Source: Tardibacter chloracetimidivorans
GTDB taxonomy: Bacteria; Pseudomonadota; Alphaproteobacteria; Sphingomonadales; Sphingomonadaceae
DNA: 64,000 nucleotides
Direction of reading: 5' to 3'
NCBI RefSeq assembly: GCF_001890385.1
Contig: NZ_CP018225.1
Coordinates: 1-64,000 of the forward strand
Shown: positions 15,801-24,736 of the stretch, piece by piece
Numbering within the stretch: the first letter of the stretch is position 1
Layout: the number at the start of each line of letters is the position of its first letter
Translations under genes and position numbers: made by a program
Notes under the pieces: model-generated
The model's input: only the letters and a program-made list of their open reading frames with translations
What the model was told of the DNA's origin: nothing
Database searches by the model: none

Positions 15801-16319
15801 ATGACCTATGTGCTTGCGCCAATGTCACTTCCGCTCTGGCGGATGATCGGGATCCGCCATCAGTTTAGTCCGACGTCCGGGGAGGGCGCGCGACTATATG
15901 GCGGTCGCTGGAATCGAAAGGGCGTTCCGGCGCTTTACCTGGCTTCAGATGCGGTCACCGCGGTGGCGGAATATTATCAAGGACTGCCGAAACCCGGAAC
16001 GCTTGTTCCTTATTATCTCGACGCCGCGGCTATCGCGGATCTCACTACCAGTACGGCGGCGCCTTGCGATACGCGGGTAGGGGAGGCCCTGGAGGCAAAT
16101 TGGAAAGCCATGGCGTTTCTTGATCGCCAGACACCGTCGAGCTGGGCGCTGACGGACGAACTGATCGCGGCGGGTGCGCAAGGCGCGTTGGTGCCATCTG
16201 TCCAGAATCCGGGTGGGCGGAACCTGGTGCTGTGGCAATGGCATGAGAAGGATATGCAAGGGGAGGGAGCCGCGCTGACAGTCCTTGATCCTGACGATGC
16301 CTTGATGCCTCCGGACTAG
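15801..16319 (+). CDS. RES-domain toxin (ParT/MbcT-like)
   Basis: This 172-residue RES domain shows the conserved Arg in LPLWRMI, the block GEGARLYGGRWNRKGVPALY, and the Glu in TAVAEYYQ. RES toxins attack NAD+ (degradation or phosphorolysis) or ADP-ribosylate a host enzyme. The upstream antitoxin and this gene form a standard type II pair that would stabilise the plasmid. All the motifs I can recognise are present, so the protein is probably active. A second antitoxin-like gene faces it from the other side with only 6 bases between stop codons. Confidence 0.87.
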   Translation: MTYVLAPMSLPLWRMIGIRHQFSPTSGEGARLYGGRWNRKGVPALYLASDAVTAVAEYYQGLPKPGTLVPYYLDAAAIADLTTSTAAPCDTRVGEALEANWKAMAFLDRQTPSSWALTDELIAAGAQGALVPSVQNPGGRNLVLWQWHEKDMQGEGAALTVLDPDDALMPPD

Positions 16320-16325
16320 ACGAAT

Positions 16326-16733
16326 CTAGCCACACACACGCGTTTGTCCGCTGCACTGTGTGTCGATATATTGGCGCACCACATAGAGATCGGCGACATT
16401 GCCCGAGGCCATCCGCTCGATCGCCGGACGTCCAGCGAACAGCGGCGCCTCATTGGGTTTGCGCACCCATTCGTCGGCCGTACGCGGCACAAGCATCTGC
16501 AGCCCCTTGTAGATCCCCATGACATAGGAAATGCGCTCGAGCGCGTCCCTGGAAATCGCCGCGACCGCGCCGCGCTTCCAGGTTTGAAAGGTCGAGCGGC
16601 TGTCGAGCCCGAGCAGCTTCATCTGTTCGGCTTCCTTGAGGCCCCAGGCGTCGGCGATGCGGAAGAATGTGCGCAGCGCCGGACCCGTCAGATCCTTGCG
16701 GCTAAGCGTGTCAGCATCGGCTGATTTGACCAT
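16326..16733 (-). CDS. Second MbcA/Xre-type antitoxin-like protein, convergent to the RES toxin
   Basis: This 135-residue protein has an N-terminal HTH (TFFRIADAWGLKEAEQMKLLGLDSRSTFQTWKRG-type layout, about residues 20-55) and a C-terminal DUF2384-like domain (YKGLQMLVPRTADEWVRKPNEAPLFAGR). I chose the ATG at 16733 because the family match starts there; the frame is open further upstream, inside the next gene. It has no RES toxin of its own on its strand. It may be a solitary regulator, an extra antitoxin, or the remnant of a second toxin-antitoxin pair. Confidence 0.75.
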   Translation of the reverse strand: MVKSADADTLSRKDLTGPALRTFFRIADAWGLKEAEQMKLLGLDSRSTFQTWKRGAVAAISRDALERISYVMGIYKGLQMLVPRTADEWVRKPNEAPLFAGRPAIERMASGNVADLYVVRQYIDTQCSGQTRVCG

Positions 16734-16819
16734 CGGCGGTCTTGCCTTTCTCCGTCCAACTGTATCGCATTCGCCCAAAAAGCGAATTCCGATAACATCA
16801 TCTCTCGCGCGCGGCTTGG

Positions 16820-17986
16820 TCAACCTGGGCCAGAACTGCGCGCCAGCAGTTGGTCGATATCGGTCATCGCCGCGTCGAATTCGGCAAGCGCCGCACGGGG
16901 GAGGGCAGTAGCTTGGTCCAGAGACGCCGGCTGCCAATCCCTTCGCGGTTCTTCGGCGACCAGCAGGACCTTCCCCTTGACCGTCTCCCGCCGTGCCATG
17001 CGCGCCGCCACAAGGGCGTTGCCGATCGCATAGGTGCCGCGCCGGCTGATCCCGAACGCCGCGGCCATCTGGTCGAGCCCGAGCGGCGCAAAACCAGCGA
17101 GCAGGATCCACACCTGCGGCGCCCGCGCGCTCGAGCGGAGGTGCCCCAGCTGCTCGCGCATCAGCGCCGCGCGCCGCCGCGCCTGCACGACCAGCTCACA
17201 AAGCCGCGTAACGCTGACATGTAGGCCTCGGGCAGCCAGCAGTGCGCGTTCGCCGGGCCACAGCTGCGGCTGAAGCGCCTCAGTCGTCACGGCGCCGGCG
17301 CAGGGGAGGGCGTGGACCCACGTCCCGCTCGCGCTCAGCAGCCGCCCCAGCGCCGCATCGACCGCCCAGAGCGGGGTACGTGGGGCGGCCTGCTCGACCG
17401 CGACCTCGCGCCCGCCGAACGAAAAGCTCCGCACCGCGCGCTCCAGCGGCGCGAACAGCGGATCGGCGCGCAGCAGCGCGTGGAGGCGCGCCAGACCCGC
17501 GAAGGGCAGGGGGGGCTCGTCATCCGCGCCGGCCCGTTTCGCCAGCGTGATCGCCCTGCCGATCGCCTCCTCCGCCAGCGCATCTTCGGCTTGCATCGGG
17601 CGGTCGGCCCCGAAGCGAGCGGCCAGAGCGATGGTCTGCGCGGCGTCGGCGAGCGGTTCCCACGGATGATGGCTGAGTTCGCCCAGCAGGGCGCGGACCA
17701 CGGCATAGGCGGAGCAGGCGGTGAGGGGCGTCTCTTGGGGGCCGCGATCGAGCCCGGCGAACCAGGCGTTGAACCGGTGTTCGGCGTCAGCAAATCCCGC
17801 CTGCGCCAAGGCCGAGAGGAGCACCGCGCGCAGCAGCCCTACGCAGAACAGCCGTTTTTCGGTATCGGTGAGGCTGGCGAGGAGCCCGTCGAGCCGGCCG
17901 AGTGCCAGCGCGCATTCGCCTTGCGCGAGCGCCAGCTCTTCGGGTGAGGCGTCGGTGTCGGCGGCGAGGGGATGGAAGCGCTCCAT
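16820..17986 (-). CDS. Helix-turn-helix protein of unknown role, possibly DUF1612/RHE_PE00001-like
   Basis: This 388-residue, Ala/Leu-rich protein has no signal peptide or membrane segment. A winged-HTH-like region near residues 290-340 reads APLGLDQMAAAFGISRRGTYAIGNALVAARMA. The tail is FDAAMTDIDQLLAR. The pattern of a long helical N-terminal region followed by a C-terminal HTH recalls DUF1612-type plasmid proteins of rhizobia and sphingomonads, but the match is from memory and weak. The ATG at 17986 is preferred to a GTG at 18019. It lies between the toxin-antitoxin block and a TIR-like gene and is divergent from the latter; it could regulate either neighbour. Confidence 0.55.
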   Translation of the reverse strand: MERFHPLAADTDASPEELALAQGECALALGRLDGLLASLTDTEKRLFCVGLLRAVLLSALAQAGFADAEHRFNAWFAGLDRGPQETPLTACSAYAVVRALLGELSHHPWEPLADAAQTIALAARFGADRPMQAEDALAEEAIGRAITLAKRAGADDEPPLPFAGLARLHALLRADPLFAPLERAVRSFSFGGREVAVEQAAPRTPLWAVDAALGRLLSASGTWVHALPCAGAVTTEALQPQLWPGERALLAARGLHVSVTRLCELVVQARRRAALMREQLGHLRSSARAPQVWILLAGFAPLGLDQMAAAFGISRRGTYAIGNALVAARMARRETVKGKVLLVAEEPRRDWQPASLDQATALPRAALAEFDAAMTDIDQLLARSSGPG

Positions 17987-18137
17987 GCCGAATGTGTAGT
18001 GAAAGCCAAAACACTGCACAACTGCTCGGATGGTTGGTGAATAAACATGCGATAATTGCAGTTATCACATAAGCGGAATTGCGCTCCATCTATAATGTGG
18101 GCTATGGCTCGGGCGAAGCAGCAGGGAGCGCGAGCGG

Positions 18138-19382
18138 GTGGGAACAACGGTATTTTGGTCCTGGCAGAGCGATCTCGACGGCCGCGTGACGCGCGAAGTG
18201 ATCCGCTATGCGCTCGATGAGGCGATCGCGATCCTCGCGGCCGACCTCGAGGAGGCCGATCGGCCGGGCCTGACCTCGGACACGCAGGGGGTGGCCGGCT
18301 CGCCCGACATCGTCGCGACCATCTACCGCAAGATCGACGAGGCCGCGGTGTTCGTCGGCGACGTCACGCCGATCGCGGTGTCGGAGAGCGGCAAAGCCTG
18401 CGCGAACCCCAATGTCCTGCTCGAGATGGGCTATGCCAACCGGGCGCTCACCGAGCACCGCGTCATCCAGGTCTGGAACACGGCGTTCGACGGCGCCGTT
18501 CTCGACAAGCTGCCGTTCGACATGCGCGGACGCCGCGGACCGATCGGGTTCGATCTACCGCCGGGCACCGATACCGCCGAACTGCGCCGCGTGCGGGGCG
18601 ATCTCGCCAAGCAGCTCGCGGCCGCGCTGAAGCTCTCGCTCGATCAGCTTCCCCCGCCGCCGCCCGAGGCCGTGCATTGGCAGCCGCATTTTTCGGGCGA
18701 TGCCGATCTCTGGTTCGATCGCGCCGAGCCGCAACTGGTGACGAACACGGCGCATGGCACCAGCAAGCTGCGCTGGATGGACCGATTCCCCGGTTACGCC
18801 CGGCTCATTCCCTCGAAATGGACCCCCAAGGCCGGCGCCAAGCAAGCGATCGCCAATCACCCAGGGCATCCCGCGCTGCTCGCGCGCGCCAATTCGCTCA
18901 GCTATGGCATCAGCCGGGGCGGGGCGCTCGTCTATTGGCCGGGCACGGCCGAGGATGGCGTTTATCCTACCGTCGCGATCACCCAGTGGTTCGAGAAGAC
19001 CGGCGAATTCTGGGGCGTGGGCGGCGGCTTCCTGTTCGAGCGGGACGGGCGGGTGCGTCTCGCCACCGGCTATTTCTTTCATCACTGGCTTGAATTTCTG
19101 AAGCGCAACACCAGGCTCGCGCTCGAGCATGGCGGCTCTTTGCCGATCCATGTCCGGCTCGGCGTCAACGGGCTCTCGGGTAGCTGGTGGCCACGTGGGC
19201 GATACGATTTCGGCGACGAAGGGTTCGCGGCGGTCGAGGAGAGCTATGAATATGTCGCGACCTTGACCTCGGTCGCGGCCGATTATCTGCAGCAGGTCGC
19301 GGTGGACGCGTTCAACGGCTTGGCCGGCGTCTATGGGGTCGAGCCGCACAGCTACGATCAGATCGTCGCGCTTTCGAAGTGA
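18138..19382 (+). CDS. TIR-like / nucleoside deoxyribosyltransferase-like domain protein, candidate defence effector
   Basis: This 414-residue protein has a GTG start. The N-terminal 170 residues open with TVFWSWQSDLDGRVTREVI, then SPDIVATIYRKIDEAAVFVGDVT and NPNVLLEMGYANRAL. This order (W-Q-S-D start, D-V-T strand, and a Glu in a P-N-V-x-x-E-x-G-Y box) is found in TIR-like and NDT-like nucleotide-binding domains, several of which cleave NAD+ in phage defence. The C-terminal 240 residues (WMDRFPGYARLIPSKW..) match nothing I recognise and may be the sensor part. The next gene, an integrase, starts one base before the stop is complete (TGATG), so the two are likely co-translated. Confidence 0.6.
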   Translation: MGTTVFWSWQSDLDGRVTREVIRYALDEAIAILAADLEEADRPGLTSDTQGVAGSPDIVATIYRKIDEAAVFVGDVTPIAVSESGKACANPNVLLEMGYANRALTEHRVIQVWNTAFDGAVLDKLPFDMRGRRGPIGFDLPPGTDTAELRRVRGDLAKQLAAALKLSLDQLPPPPPEAVHWQPHFSGDADLWFDRAEPQLVTNTAHGTSKLRWMDRFPGYARLIPSKWTPKAGAKQAIANHPGHPALLARANSLSYGISRGGALVYWPGTAEDGVYPTVAITQWFEKTGEFWGVGGGFLFERDGRVRLATGYFFHHWLEFLKRNTRLALEHGGSLPIHVRLGVNGLSGSWWPRGRYDFGDEGFAAVEESYEYVATLTSVAADYLQQVAVDAFNGLAGVYGVEPHSYDQIVALSK

Positions 19383-20593
19383 TGGTGGGCGAGACCCTTC
19401 CCGCGCCCAGAGAAGGCCAGTCAGTCGCAGGAGCCGTCGATCTGGCATGGGAGGTGACCAAGCTTCAGTGTCAGTCGCCGATCACCGTCAACCTCGAACT
19501 CATCGCGGCTTATCAAGCGGCTTCGTCGCCGCATTCGATGCGTGCGCTCGCGAGCGACATCGCGGCTTTCGACCTCTGGTGCCGGCGAGTCGGCCGGGTA
19601 ACCTTGCCGGCTTCGCCGGAGTCCGTGGCCGATTATCTCGACGCGCGGGCGGGGCAGGGGGCCAAACCGGCCTCGCTCAGCCGCTACAAGGCGTCCATTG
19701 CCAAGGTCCACCAGTTGCTCGAACTCAAGGATCCGACACAGGCGGAATTGGTCAAATTGCGGCTGCGGGCGATCAAGCGCGAAAAGGGCACCGCGCAGGC
19801 CCAGGCGCGGCCGCTGCGCTTTAAGGGGCCGGTGCGCGACGTGGAGCGCGACAAACCCCGCGGGATTAACGTGCGAGCGCTTCTGGAGGCCTGTGCGGAC
19901 GATTTGCCGGGCCTGCGCGACCGCGCGTTGCTGTCGGTGGCCTACGACACCGGATTGCGGGCCTCGGAGCTGGTGGCGATCGCGGTCGAGCATATCCTCG
20001 AGGCTCTTGACCCTGAGGCCCGGCTTCTCTCGATACCGCGCAGCAAGGGCGATCAGGAAGGGGAGGGGGCGACCGCGTTCCTGTCGCCGCGCTCGGTGCG
20101 CGCGATTGCGGCCTGGACGCAATCCGCAGGTATATCCTCGGGGCCGCTGTTCCGCCGGGTGCAGGTGCGGCGCTACAAGGCCCGACCAGCGGCGAAGGGC
20201 CGGCGGATCGATAGCATTTCCGGACGTGAGACATGGGATCTACGCAAGACCATTTCTCGGTCGGCGGTGCCGGCGCGGGTGGAGTATGACCTTGGAGCCG
20301 CCGCGCTGCATCCCGGGTCGATTGGGCCAATTTATCGGTCGATGATCCAGAGGGCATTCGATAAGGGCTCTCTAATCGATCTGACGGCTGAGGACTTGGC
20401 GCGGCTGCTCAAGGGGATCAGCGCGCATTCGACGCGGGTGGGGCTCAACCAGGACCTGTTCGCAAGCGGCGAGGATCTCGCCGGGATCATGGACGCGCTG
20501 CGCTGGAAGAGCCCGCGCATGCCGCTCGCTTATAACCGCAACCTTGCGGCCGAGGCGGGCGCAGCCGGGCGTTTGCTCAATAAATTGGCCTGA
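19382..20593 (+). CDS. Tyrosine recombinase / integrase
   Basis: This site-specific recombinase has 403 residues from the ATG. The N-terminal SAM-like domain (SMRALASDIAAFDLWCRR, KPASLSRYKASIAKVHQLL) leads into a catalytic domain with GLRASELVAI (Arg), IPRSKGDQEGEG (Lys), AHSTRVGLNQ (His and Arg) and PLAYNRN (Tyr). It resembles integrases found on sphingomonad plasmids and islands and is not closely like the RIT trio. Start and stop overlap with the TIR-like gene, an unusual coupling for an integrase. No attachment site could be identified nearby. Confidence 0.83.
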   Translation: MVGETLPAPREGQSVAGAVDLAWEVTKLQCQSPITVNLELIAAYQAASSPHSMRALASDIAAFDLWCRRVGRVTLPASPESVADYLDARAGQGAKPASLSRYKASIAKVHQLLELKDPTQAELVKLRLRAIKREKGTAQAQARPLRFKGPVRDVERDKPRGINVRALLEACADDLPGLRDRALLSVAYDTGLRASELVAIAVEHILEALDPEARLLSIPRSKGDQEGEGATAFLSPRSVRAIAAWTQSAGISSGPLFRRVQVRRYKARPAAKGRRIDSISGRETWDLRKTISRSAVPARVEYDLGAAALHPGSIGPIYRSMIQRAFDKGSLIDLTAEDLARLLKGISAHSTRVGLNQDLFASGEDLAGIMDALRWKSPRMPLAYNRNLAAEAGAAGRLLNKLA

Positions 20594-20674
20594 GTGGTAA
20601 GCCGAATATCTGTCCAATCGCGAACTCGCCTAGGCGGGTCCGGGGCCTGAGACAGCTCTGGCTATCGCCAACGA

Positions 20675-20698
20675 CATAGGGTAGGGGGGTATGCTATG
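20675..20698. promoter_or_regulatory. Candidate DmeR/RcnR-type operator
   Basis: A G-tract (GGGTAGGGGGG) lies between inverted CATAG and CTATG arms and overlaps the start codon of the regulator gene. RcnR/DmeR-type repressors bind G- or C-tracts bracketed by short inverted repeats, so autoregulation is likely. Confidence 0.5.
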
Positions 20699-20971
20699 GG
20701 ACATTTGACCGACGGCAATGATGAGCTCTTGAAGCGGGTGCGTCGCATCGCGGGACAGGTTGCGGCGATCGAGAAAGCGCTGGCTGCAGGGACGGACTGT
20801 ACGGCGACTCTGCATCTCGTCGCAGCGACGCGCGGCGCCATGAACGGTCTCATGGACGAGATCATCGAAGAGCATGTCCGCACCCATGTGGCGCACCCCG
20901 ACCTCGCGGCCGAGGATCGTGCCGCAGGGGCGGAAGAATTGATCGCGGTCATCCGCCGCTACGCGAAATAA
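20696..20971 (+). CDS. dmeR: Metal-sensing CsoR/RcnR-family repressor (DmeR-like)
   Basis: This 91-residue four-helix repressor reads LLKRVRRIAGQVAAIEKAL, DCTATLHLVAATRGAMNGLM and EEHVRTHVAHP. The Cys near residue 36 and the His residues in the HLV, EEHV and THV positions match the Ni/Co-binding layout of RcnR/DmeR rather than the Cu-binding Cys-His-Cys set of CsoR. It is followed 10 bases later by a CDF exporter, the dmeRF order known from rhizobia. Metal binding should release the promoter and switch on the exporter. Confidence 0.82.
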   Translation: MGHLTDGNDELLKRVRRIAGQVAAIEKALAAGTDCTATLHLVAATRGAMNGLMDEIIEEHVRTHVAHPDLAAEDRAAGAEELIAVIRRYAK

Positions 20972-20981
20972 GGCTGAAATA

Positions 20982-21905
20982 ATGACGACGTCCCGCGATA
21001 TTGACGCCTTTGTGCACGACCATGTGTATCTAGGGGCCTCTCACGACGACAACGCTCGCAGGACGCTGTGGGTTGTTGTGCTGACCGCTGTGATGATGAT
21101 CGGCGAAATATTCGCCGGGTACGTCACCGGATCGATGGCGCTGCTGGCCGATGGTTTCCATATGGCGACCCATGCTGGCGCGTTGAGTGTCGCGGCGATG
21201 GCTTATGCCTATGCCAAGCAACATGCGTCGAACCGGCGGTTCAGCTTCGGAACGGGCAAGGTCGGCGATCTGGCGGGCTTTGCCTCGGCGCTGGTGCTTG
21301 GCCTGATCGCCCTGGGAATCGGGATTGAATCGATCCTTCGGCTGTTCGAGCCCATAAAGGTTGCCTTCGGCGAGGCGACTCTGATTGCCGTCATCGGGCT
21401 TGGCGTGAACATCCTCAGCGCCTTCCTGCTGTCGGGCAGCCACCACCACCATCATGGGCATGACGATCGTGCCCACGACCATCATGCCCATGGCGGCGAC
21501 AACAACCTCCGCTCGGCTTATGTGCATGTCCTGGCCGACGCTCTCACATCGGTATTGGCAATCGCGGCCCTTCTGGCAGGCCGCTACCTTGGCTGGGTGT
21601 GGATGGACCCCGTCATGGGGATCGTGGGAGCCGTCGTAATCGCCCGCTGGTCCTGGAGCCTGATGCGAGATACCGCCTCAGTCCTCCTCGACTCGACCGA
21701 CAGCCATGTTGCCGAGGAAATACAGGATCTCGTTGAAGGGCCAGGCGATGTGCGCATTGCCGATCTTCATGTCTGGCGTGTCGGTCCCGAGGCCCATGCC
21801 GCCATCGTCGGAGTGGTCGGCAGTGCCGGGATCAATGCAGGCGTGATCCGCGACCGGCTCGTGCCCGTCCATGAGTTGAAGCACCTGACAATCGAATGCC
21901 ACTGA
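20982..21905 (+). CDS. dmeF: Cation diffusion facilitator, DmeF-like Co/Ni exporter
   Basis: This 307-residue inner-membrane CDF protein has about six membrane helices. The first metal-site helix reads LLADGFHMATHAG, and the paired helix carries AYVHVLADALTSV (the HxxxD set). A cytoplasmic His-rich loop (SHHHHHGHDDRAHDHHAHG, about residues 150-168) lies between helices 4 and 5. The short C-terminal domain (DLHVWRVGPE..) is typical. CDF proteins export divalent metal by proton exchange. The adjacent repressor supports cobalt or nickel as substrate. Confidence 0.85.
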   Translation: MTTSRDIDAFVHDHVYLGASHDDNARRTLWVVVLTAVMMIGEIFAGYVTGSMALLADGFHMATHAGALSVAAMAYAYAKQHASNRRFSFGTGKVGDLAGFASALVLGLIALGIGIESILRLFEPIKVAFGEATLIAVIGLGVNILSAFLLSGSHHHHHGHDDRAHDHHAHGGDNNLRSAYVHVLADALTSVLAIAALLAGRYLGWVWMDPVMGIVGAVVIARWSWSLMRDTASVLLDSTDSHVAEEIQDLVEGPGDVRIADLHVWRVGPEAHAAIVGVVGSAGINAGVIRDRLVPVHELKHLTIECH

Positions 21906-22097
21906 CGAGGTTGCTGTGAAGTCGCCGTGCATAGACCTGTGCCGTTTCGACGGCTCGACCGGATGGTGTCGGGCGTGCGCTTACAACCGCGAACAAGCGG
22001 CCGTAGACTTGCGGCAAAAAGGCGGTAGGTTTTCTCGTTCACAATACGTTACGCTTACGGTAACGTCGTCGCAGCACTGAAGGTGCGGAAGGAGCGG

Positions 22098-22487
22098 ATG
22101 CAAGTCAGGCAGCGCCTTGGTGGATGGCACGCGAGGGTTGTGATTGCCCTGACGATCCTGTCTGCCCTGCTGTTGCCTTCGCTGTCTGAAGCGGGTTGCC
22201 TCCAGGCGGGGGCCGCCGGTCAATTGGCAACACCCGTCACCCAGGTCCAGCAGAACGTGGTGCGGTTAAAGGATGTTGGCGAACAGCCGCAAAACAAGCC
22301 TTCGAGCCCATCGCGGCATGCAATGCTTTGTCAACATGCCCATTGTGGACATTCGCAAGTCGCGCATACGGTCGCGAATAGCATCGAACCTGTAATTCAG
22401 ACGGCACCACTGAATCCCGTTGCAACGTCTGAACGGCTCGTAAGCGACCTGCTCGCCGCGGGACCAGAGCGGCCACCACAAGCCTAA
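22098..22487 (+). CDS. Small exported Cys/His-rich protein
   Basis: The protein has 129 residues; the start follows an AAGGAG site. An N-terminal signal-like segment (VVIALTILSALLLPSLSEA) is followed by a Cys/His cluster CQHAHCGHSQ and a proline-rich end ERPPQA. It has no family name that I can give. The layout is shared with the small proteins at 40037 and 49985: a signal sequence, one Cys/His motif, and an RPPxA tail. It lies downstream of dmeF. A periplasmic metal-binding role is inferred from composition only. Confidence 0.55.
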   Translation: MQVRQRLGGWHARVVIALTILSALLLPSLSEAGCLQAGAAGQLATPVTQVQQNVVRLKDVGEQPQNKPSSPSRHAMLCQHAHCGHSQVAHTVANSIEPVIQTAPLNPVATSERLVSDLLAAGPERPPQA

Positions 22488-23105
22488 GCCGACCGAGGGA
22501 CTGCTTCGTGCAGTCAAGGATCGTGCTTGTCGGGAGGCTGAGGTGTCGGTTCAGGCGCTCGATGCTCGCAAAGGCTGGGCATCCAGAAATCAATCGAGGA
22601 CAGCGGCAGGCGAATTAGCGCCCGTTGGCGTGGGTCGAGATCGCGTATTCAGGCGCTTTGGGTCATCCTGTCCGCTCGCGCCACGCCTTGGCCAAGCGAG
22701 TTCTTTTCCAATGCTAGCTTGGTTCCCCAGCCTTTGCCGGAGGAGCGTCCCCTTGCCCCCTGAAAAGAGGGACGCCGCGTCATGGCTCCGGAACCACGCC
22801 GTGGGCGGGAGGCTCATGTCGATCCCTGCCTCCCCGCCCACGGCGGAAAATCGGGTGGACGGGCGCCCAGTGCTCGCCCTCCGCTTCGGAGCGATGTTTC
22901 CGGTGACGGATCTTGCACGGGTCCCGTCGCACCGCCGCGGACCGAATAGGCGGGCCGGCACTAGCATCGCTCCGAATGCACCGAACAGGCCCCAAGTTGC
23001 TCGTCTGCGGGCCGCGCCTGTTCCGACGGTCGCCAAAAAATCCGTTGGTCACCGTCCCGGCGCCTCCGGGGCTCGAGCCGTGCACCTTCTGGCGCGGGTG
23101 CGCGC
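22488..23105. other. Gap with strong hairpin, no credible gene
   Basis: These 618 bases have no frame with a convincing family match. The main structure is a hairpin at 22797-22845: 17- and 18-base arms with one bulge and a 14-base loop. Its arms share 11 bases with a hairpin at 26719-26750. The segment also forms the leader of the NRAMP-like gene; I see no match to known manganese or magnesium riboswitches. Confidence 0.5.
22797..22845. repeat. Hairpin repeat, copy 1 (REP-like)
   Basis: The left arm begins CGCCGTGGGCGG and the right arm ends CGCCCACGGCG. The plus strand just before it (CGGAACCACGCCGTGGGCG) matches the minus strand at the second copy except for one extra A, so the two are related in sequence as well as in folding. 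Confidence 0.55.
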
Positions 23106-24496
23106 ATGACCGAGAGCAACGATCCTCGAGCCCTGTCCGGCAATCTAAGCCCCGCGACGAAGTTCACCCCGAGCAACGACAATGGTTCGCCTCGCGAAGC
23201 CGAGCAAGAAGCCGCGGGCGAACCTTCGAAGCCACGCCTGCGCGAAATTCTTGGTCCGGGACTGGTTACGGGCGCGTCCGACGATGATCCGAGCGGCATT
23301 GCGACCTACAGCCAGGCCGGGGCGCAGTTCGGGCTCGGTCTCGCGTGGTCGCTGCTTTTCACCTATCCGCTTATGTCGGCGGTGCAGATTATCAGCGCGC
23401 GGATCGGGCGGACCACCGGCCACGGCCTGGCCGGCAATCTTCGTCGATATTACCCCGGTCCGATTTTGCAGGTCACCGTCACCCTGCTTCTCGTCGCCAA
23501 CGTGATCAACATCGGCGCAGATCTGGGCGCGATGGCCGACGCGACGCGGTTGCTGATCGGGGGCAATCAGTTCGCCCTTGTCCTGCTCTTTGGCGTCGCG
23601 TCGATCACGATGGAGGTATTTCTCAAATATAAGAGGTATGTCTCCGTGCTCAAGTGGCTCGCTGCCACGCTGCTCGCCTATTTGATTGCGGTTGTGCTTG
23701 CTGACGTCGCTTGGCGGACTGTCTTTGCGAGCATTGTGCGGCCGCATATCATCTGGCAATCCAGTTATCTAACCACGCTCGTCGCAATTTTCGGAACGAC
23801 GATCAGTCCCTACCTGTTCTTCTGGCAGGCGAGCCAGGAGGCCGAGGACCTTCACGAGCGACCGCGGCAGGAGCCGCTCGTCCGAAACGGCGACGGGGGC
23901 CAGCAAGCGATCGAACGGATCGAGCTCGACACCATGATCGGGATGGGCTTCTCGAATCTCATTGCCTTGGCGATTTTAATCTCGATGGCTGCGGTGGCGG
24001 CGCGAAGCGGGCCCGTCGCGATTGAGTCATCGGCGCAAGCCGCCGAGGCGTTGCGACCGTCGCGGGGTCTTACGCATTCGCTTTGTTCGGAGCCGGCATC
24101 ATCGGGACCGGCTTGCTCGCGGTGCCCGTTCTTGCGGGTTCGGCAGCTTATGCCGTGGGTGAGGCGCTGCACTGGCCGGTGGGACTCGGTCGCCGGCCGC
24201 TCGAAGCTCGTGCCTTTTACGGCACCATCGCTGTCGCGACTGCGGTTGGGATGTTGCTCAATCTCGCCTCGATAAAGCCAATCGAGGCGCTCTACTGGAG
24301 CGCGGTGCTGAATGGCGTCGTCGCGGTGCCCGTCATGATCGCAATGATGCTGGTCGCACGGAGGGAGGACGTCATGGGTCGGTGGGCGATTGGAGGAGGG
24401 CTCGCGCTCCTCGGCTGGGCGGCAACGCTGATTATGGGGCTTTGCGTCATCGGGATGCTGTACTTTTCCTTACAGCCCTTTCTCGTGGAGGCTTGA
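23106..24496 (+). pseudogene. NRAMP-family divalent metal transporter with a frameshift
   Basis: This reads as a full NRAMP protein only if one base is added at about 24059: frame 1 runs to AAEALRP and the next frame resumes VAGSYAFALFGAGIIGTG to the stop. The first membrane helix has DDDPSGIATYSQ where manganese/iron NRAMP proteins have DPGN, and helix 6 has TTISPYLFFWQ where MPH is usual. Both changes remove canonical metal ligands (Asn and Met), as in the distant NRAMP-related magnesium transporters. The missing base could be a real mutation or a sequencing error; if real, the last four or so helices are lost. Confidence 0.78.
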
Positions 24497-24736
24497 GCTG
24501 TGGTCGCTTTTCACATCGCATGGCGGGCGAACCGCAGGGCTCCGGCGTTCTGCGACGAGGACCGCCGACTCTTGCGAGTTTCGCGAAGGCGCCGGGTCCG
24601 GCGACGGCGCTTTGGACGGCGCACGTGGTTCCTATACGCGCTGTCGCTGCTTCCGCTGCCGCCTTCACTCTACCTGCTAGTGCCGGCAGCGCACCGCCAA
24701 CGCCGCTTCTGTACCGCGACGGCCGGAGATGAGATC

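Noticed and set aside
18040-18070. Short inverted repeat GATAA/TTATC between the HTH and TIR-like genes
   Set aside because: Arms are only 5 bases and AT-rich; could be an operator but not supported.
22850-23105. Possible manganese or magnesium riboswitch before the NRAMP gene
   Set aside because: No recognisable yybP-ykoY or M-box core was seen; only generic stems are present.
22543-23109. 188-residue frame before the NRAMP gene
   Set aside because: Arg/Pro/Ala-rich with no signal sequence or motif, and it crosses a strong hairpin; judged non-coding.
24500-24736. Upstream part of a 141-residue frame
   Set aside because: Arg-rich run typical of a non-coding frame; only the last 62 codons with their own ribosome site look real.
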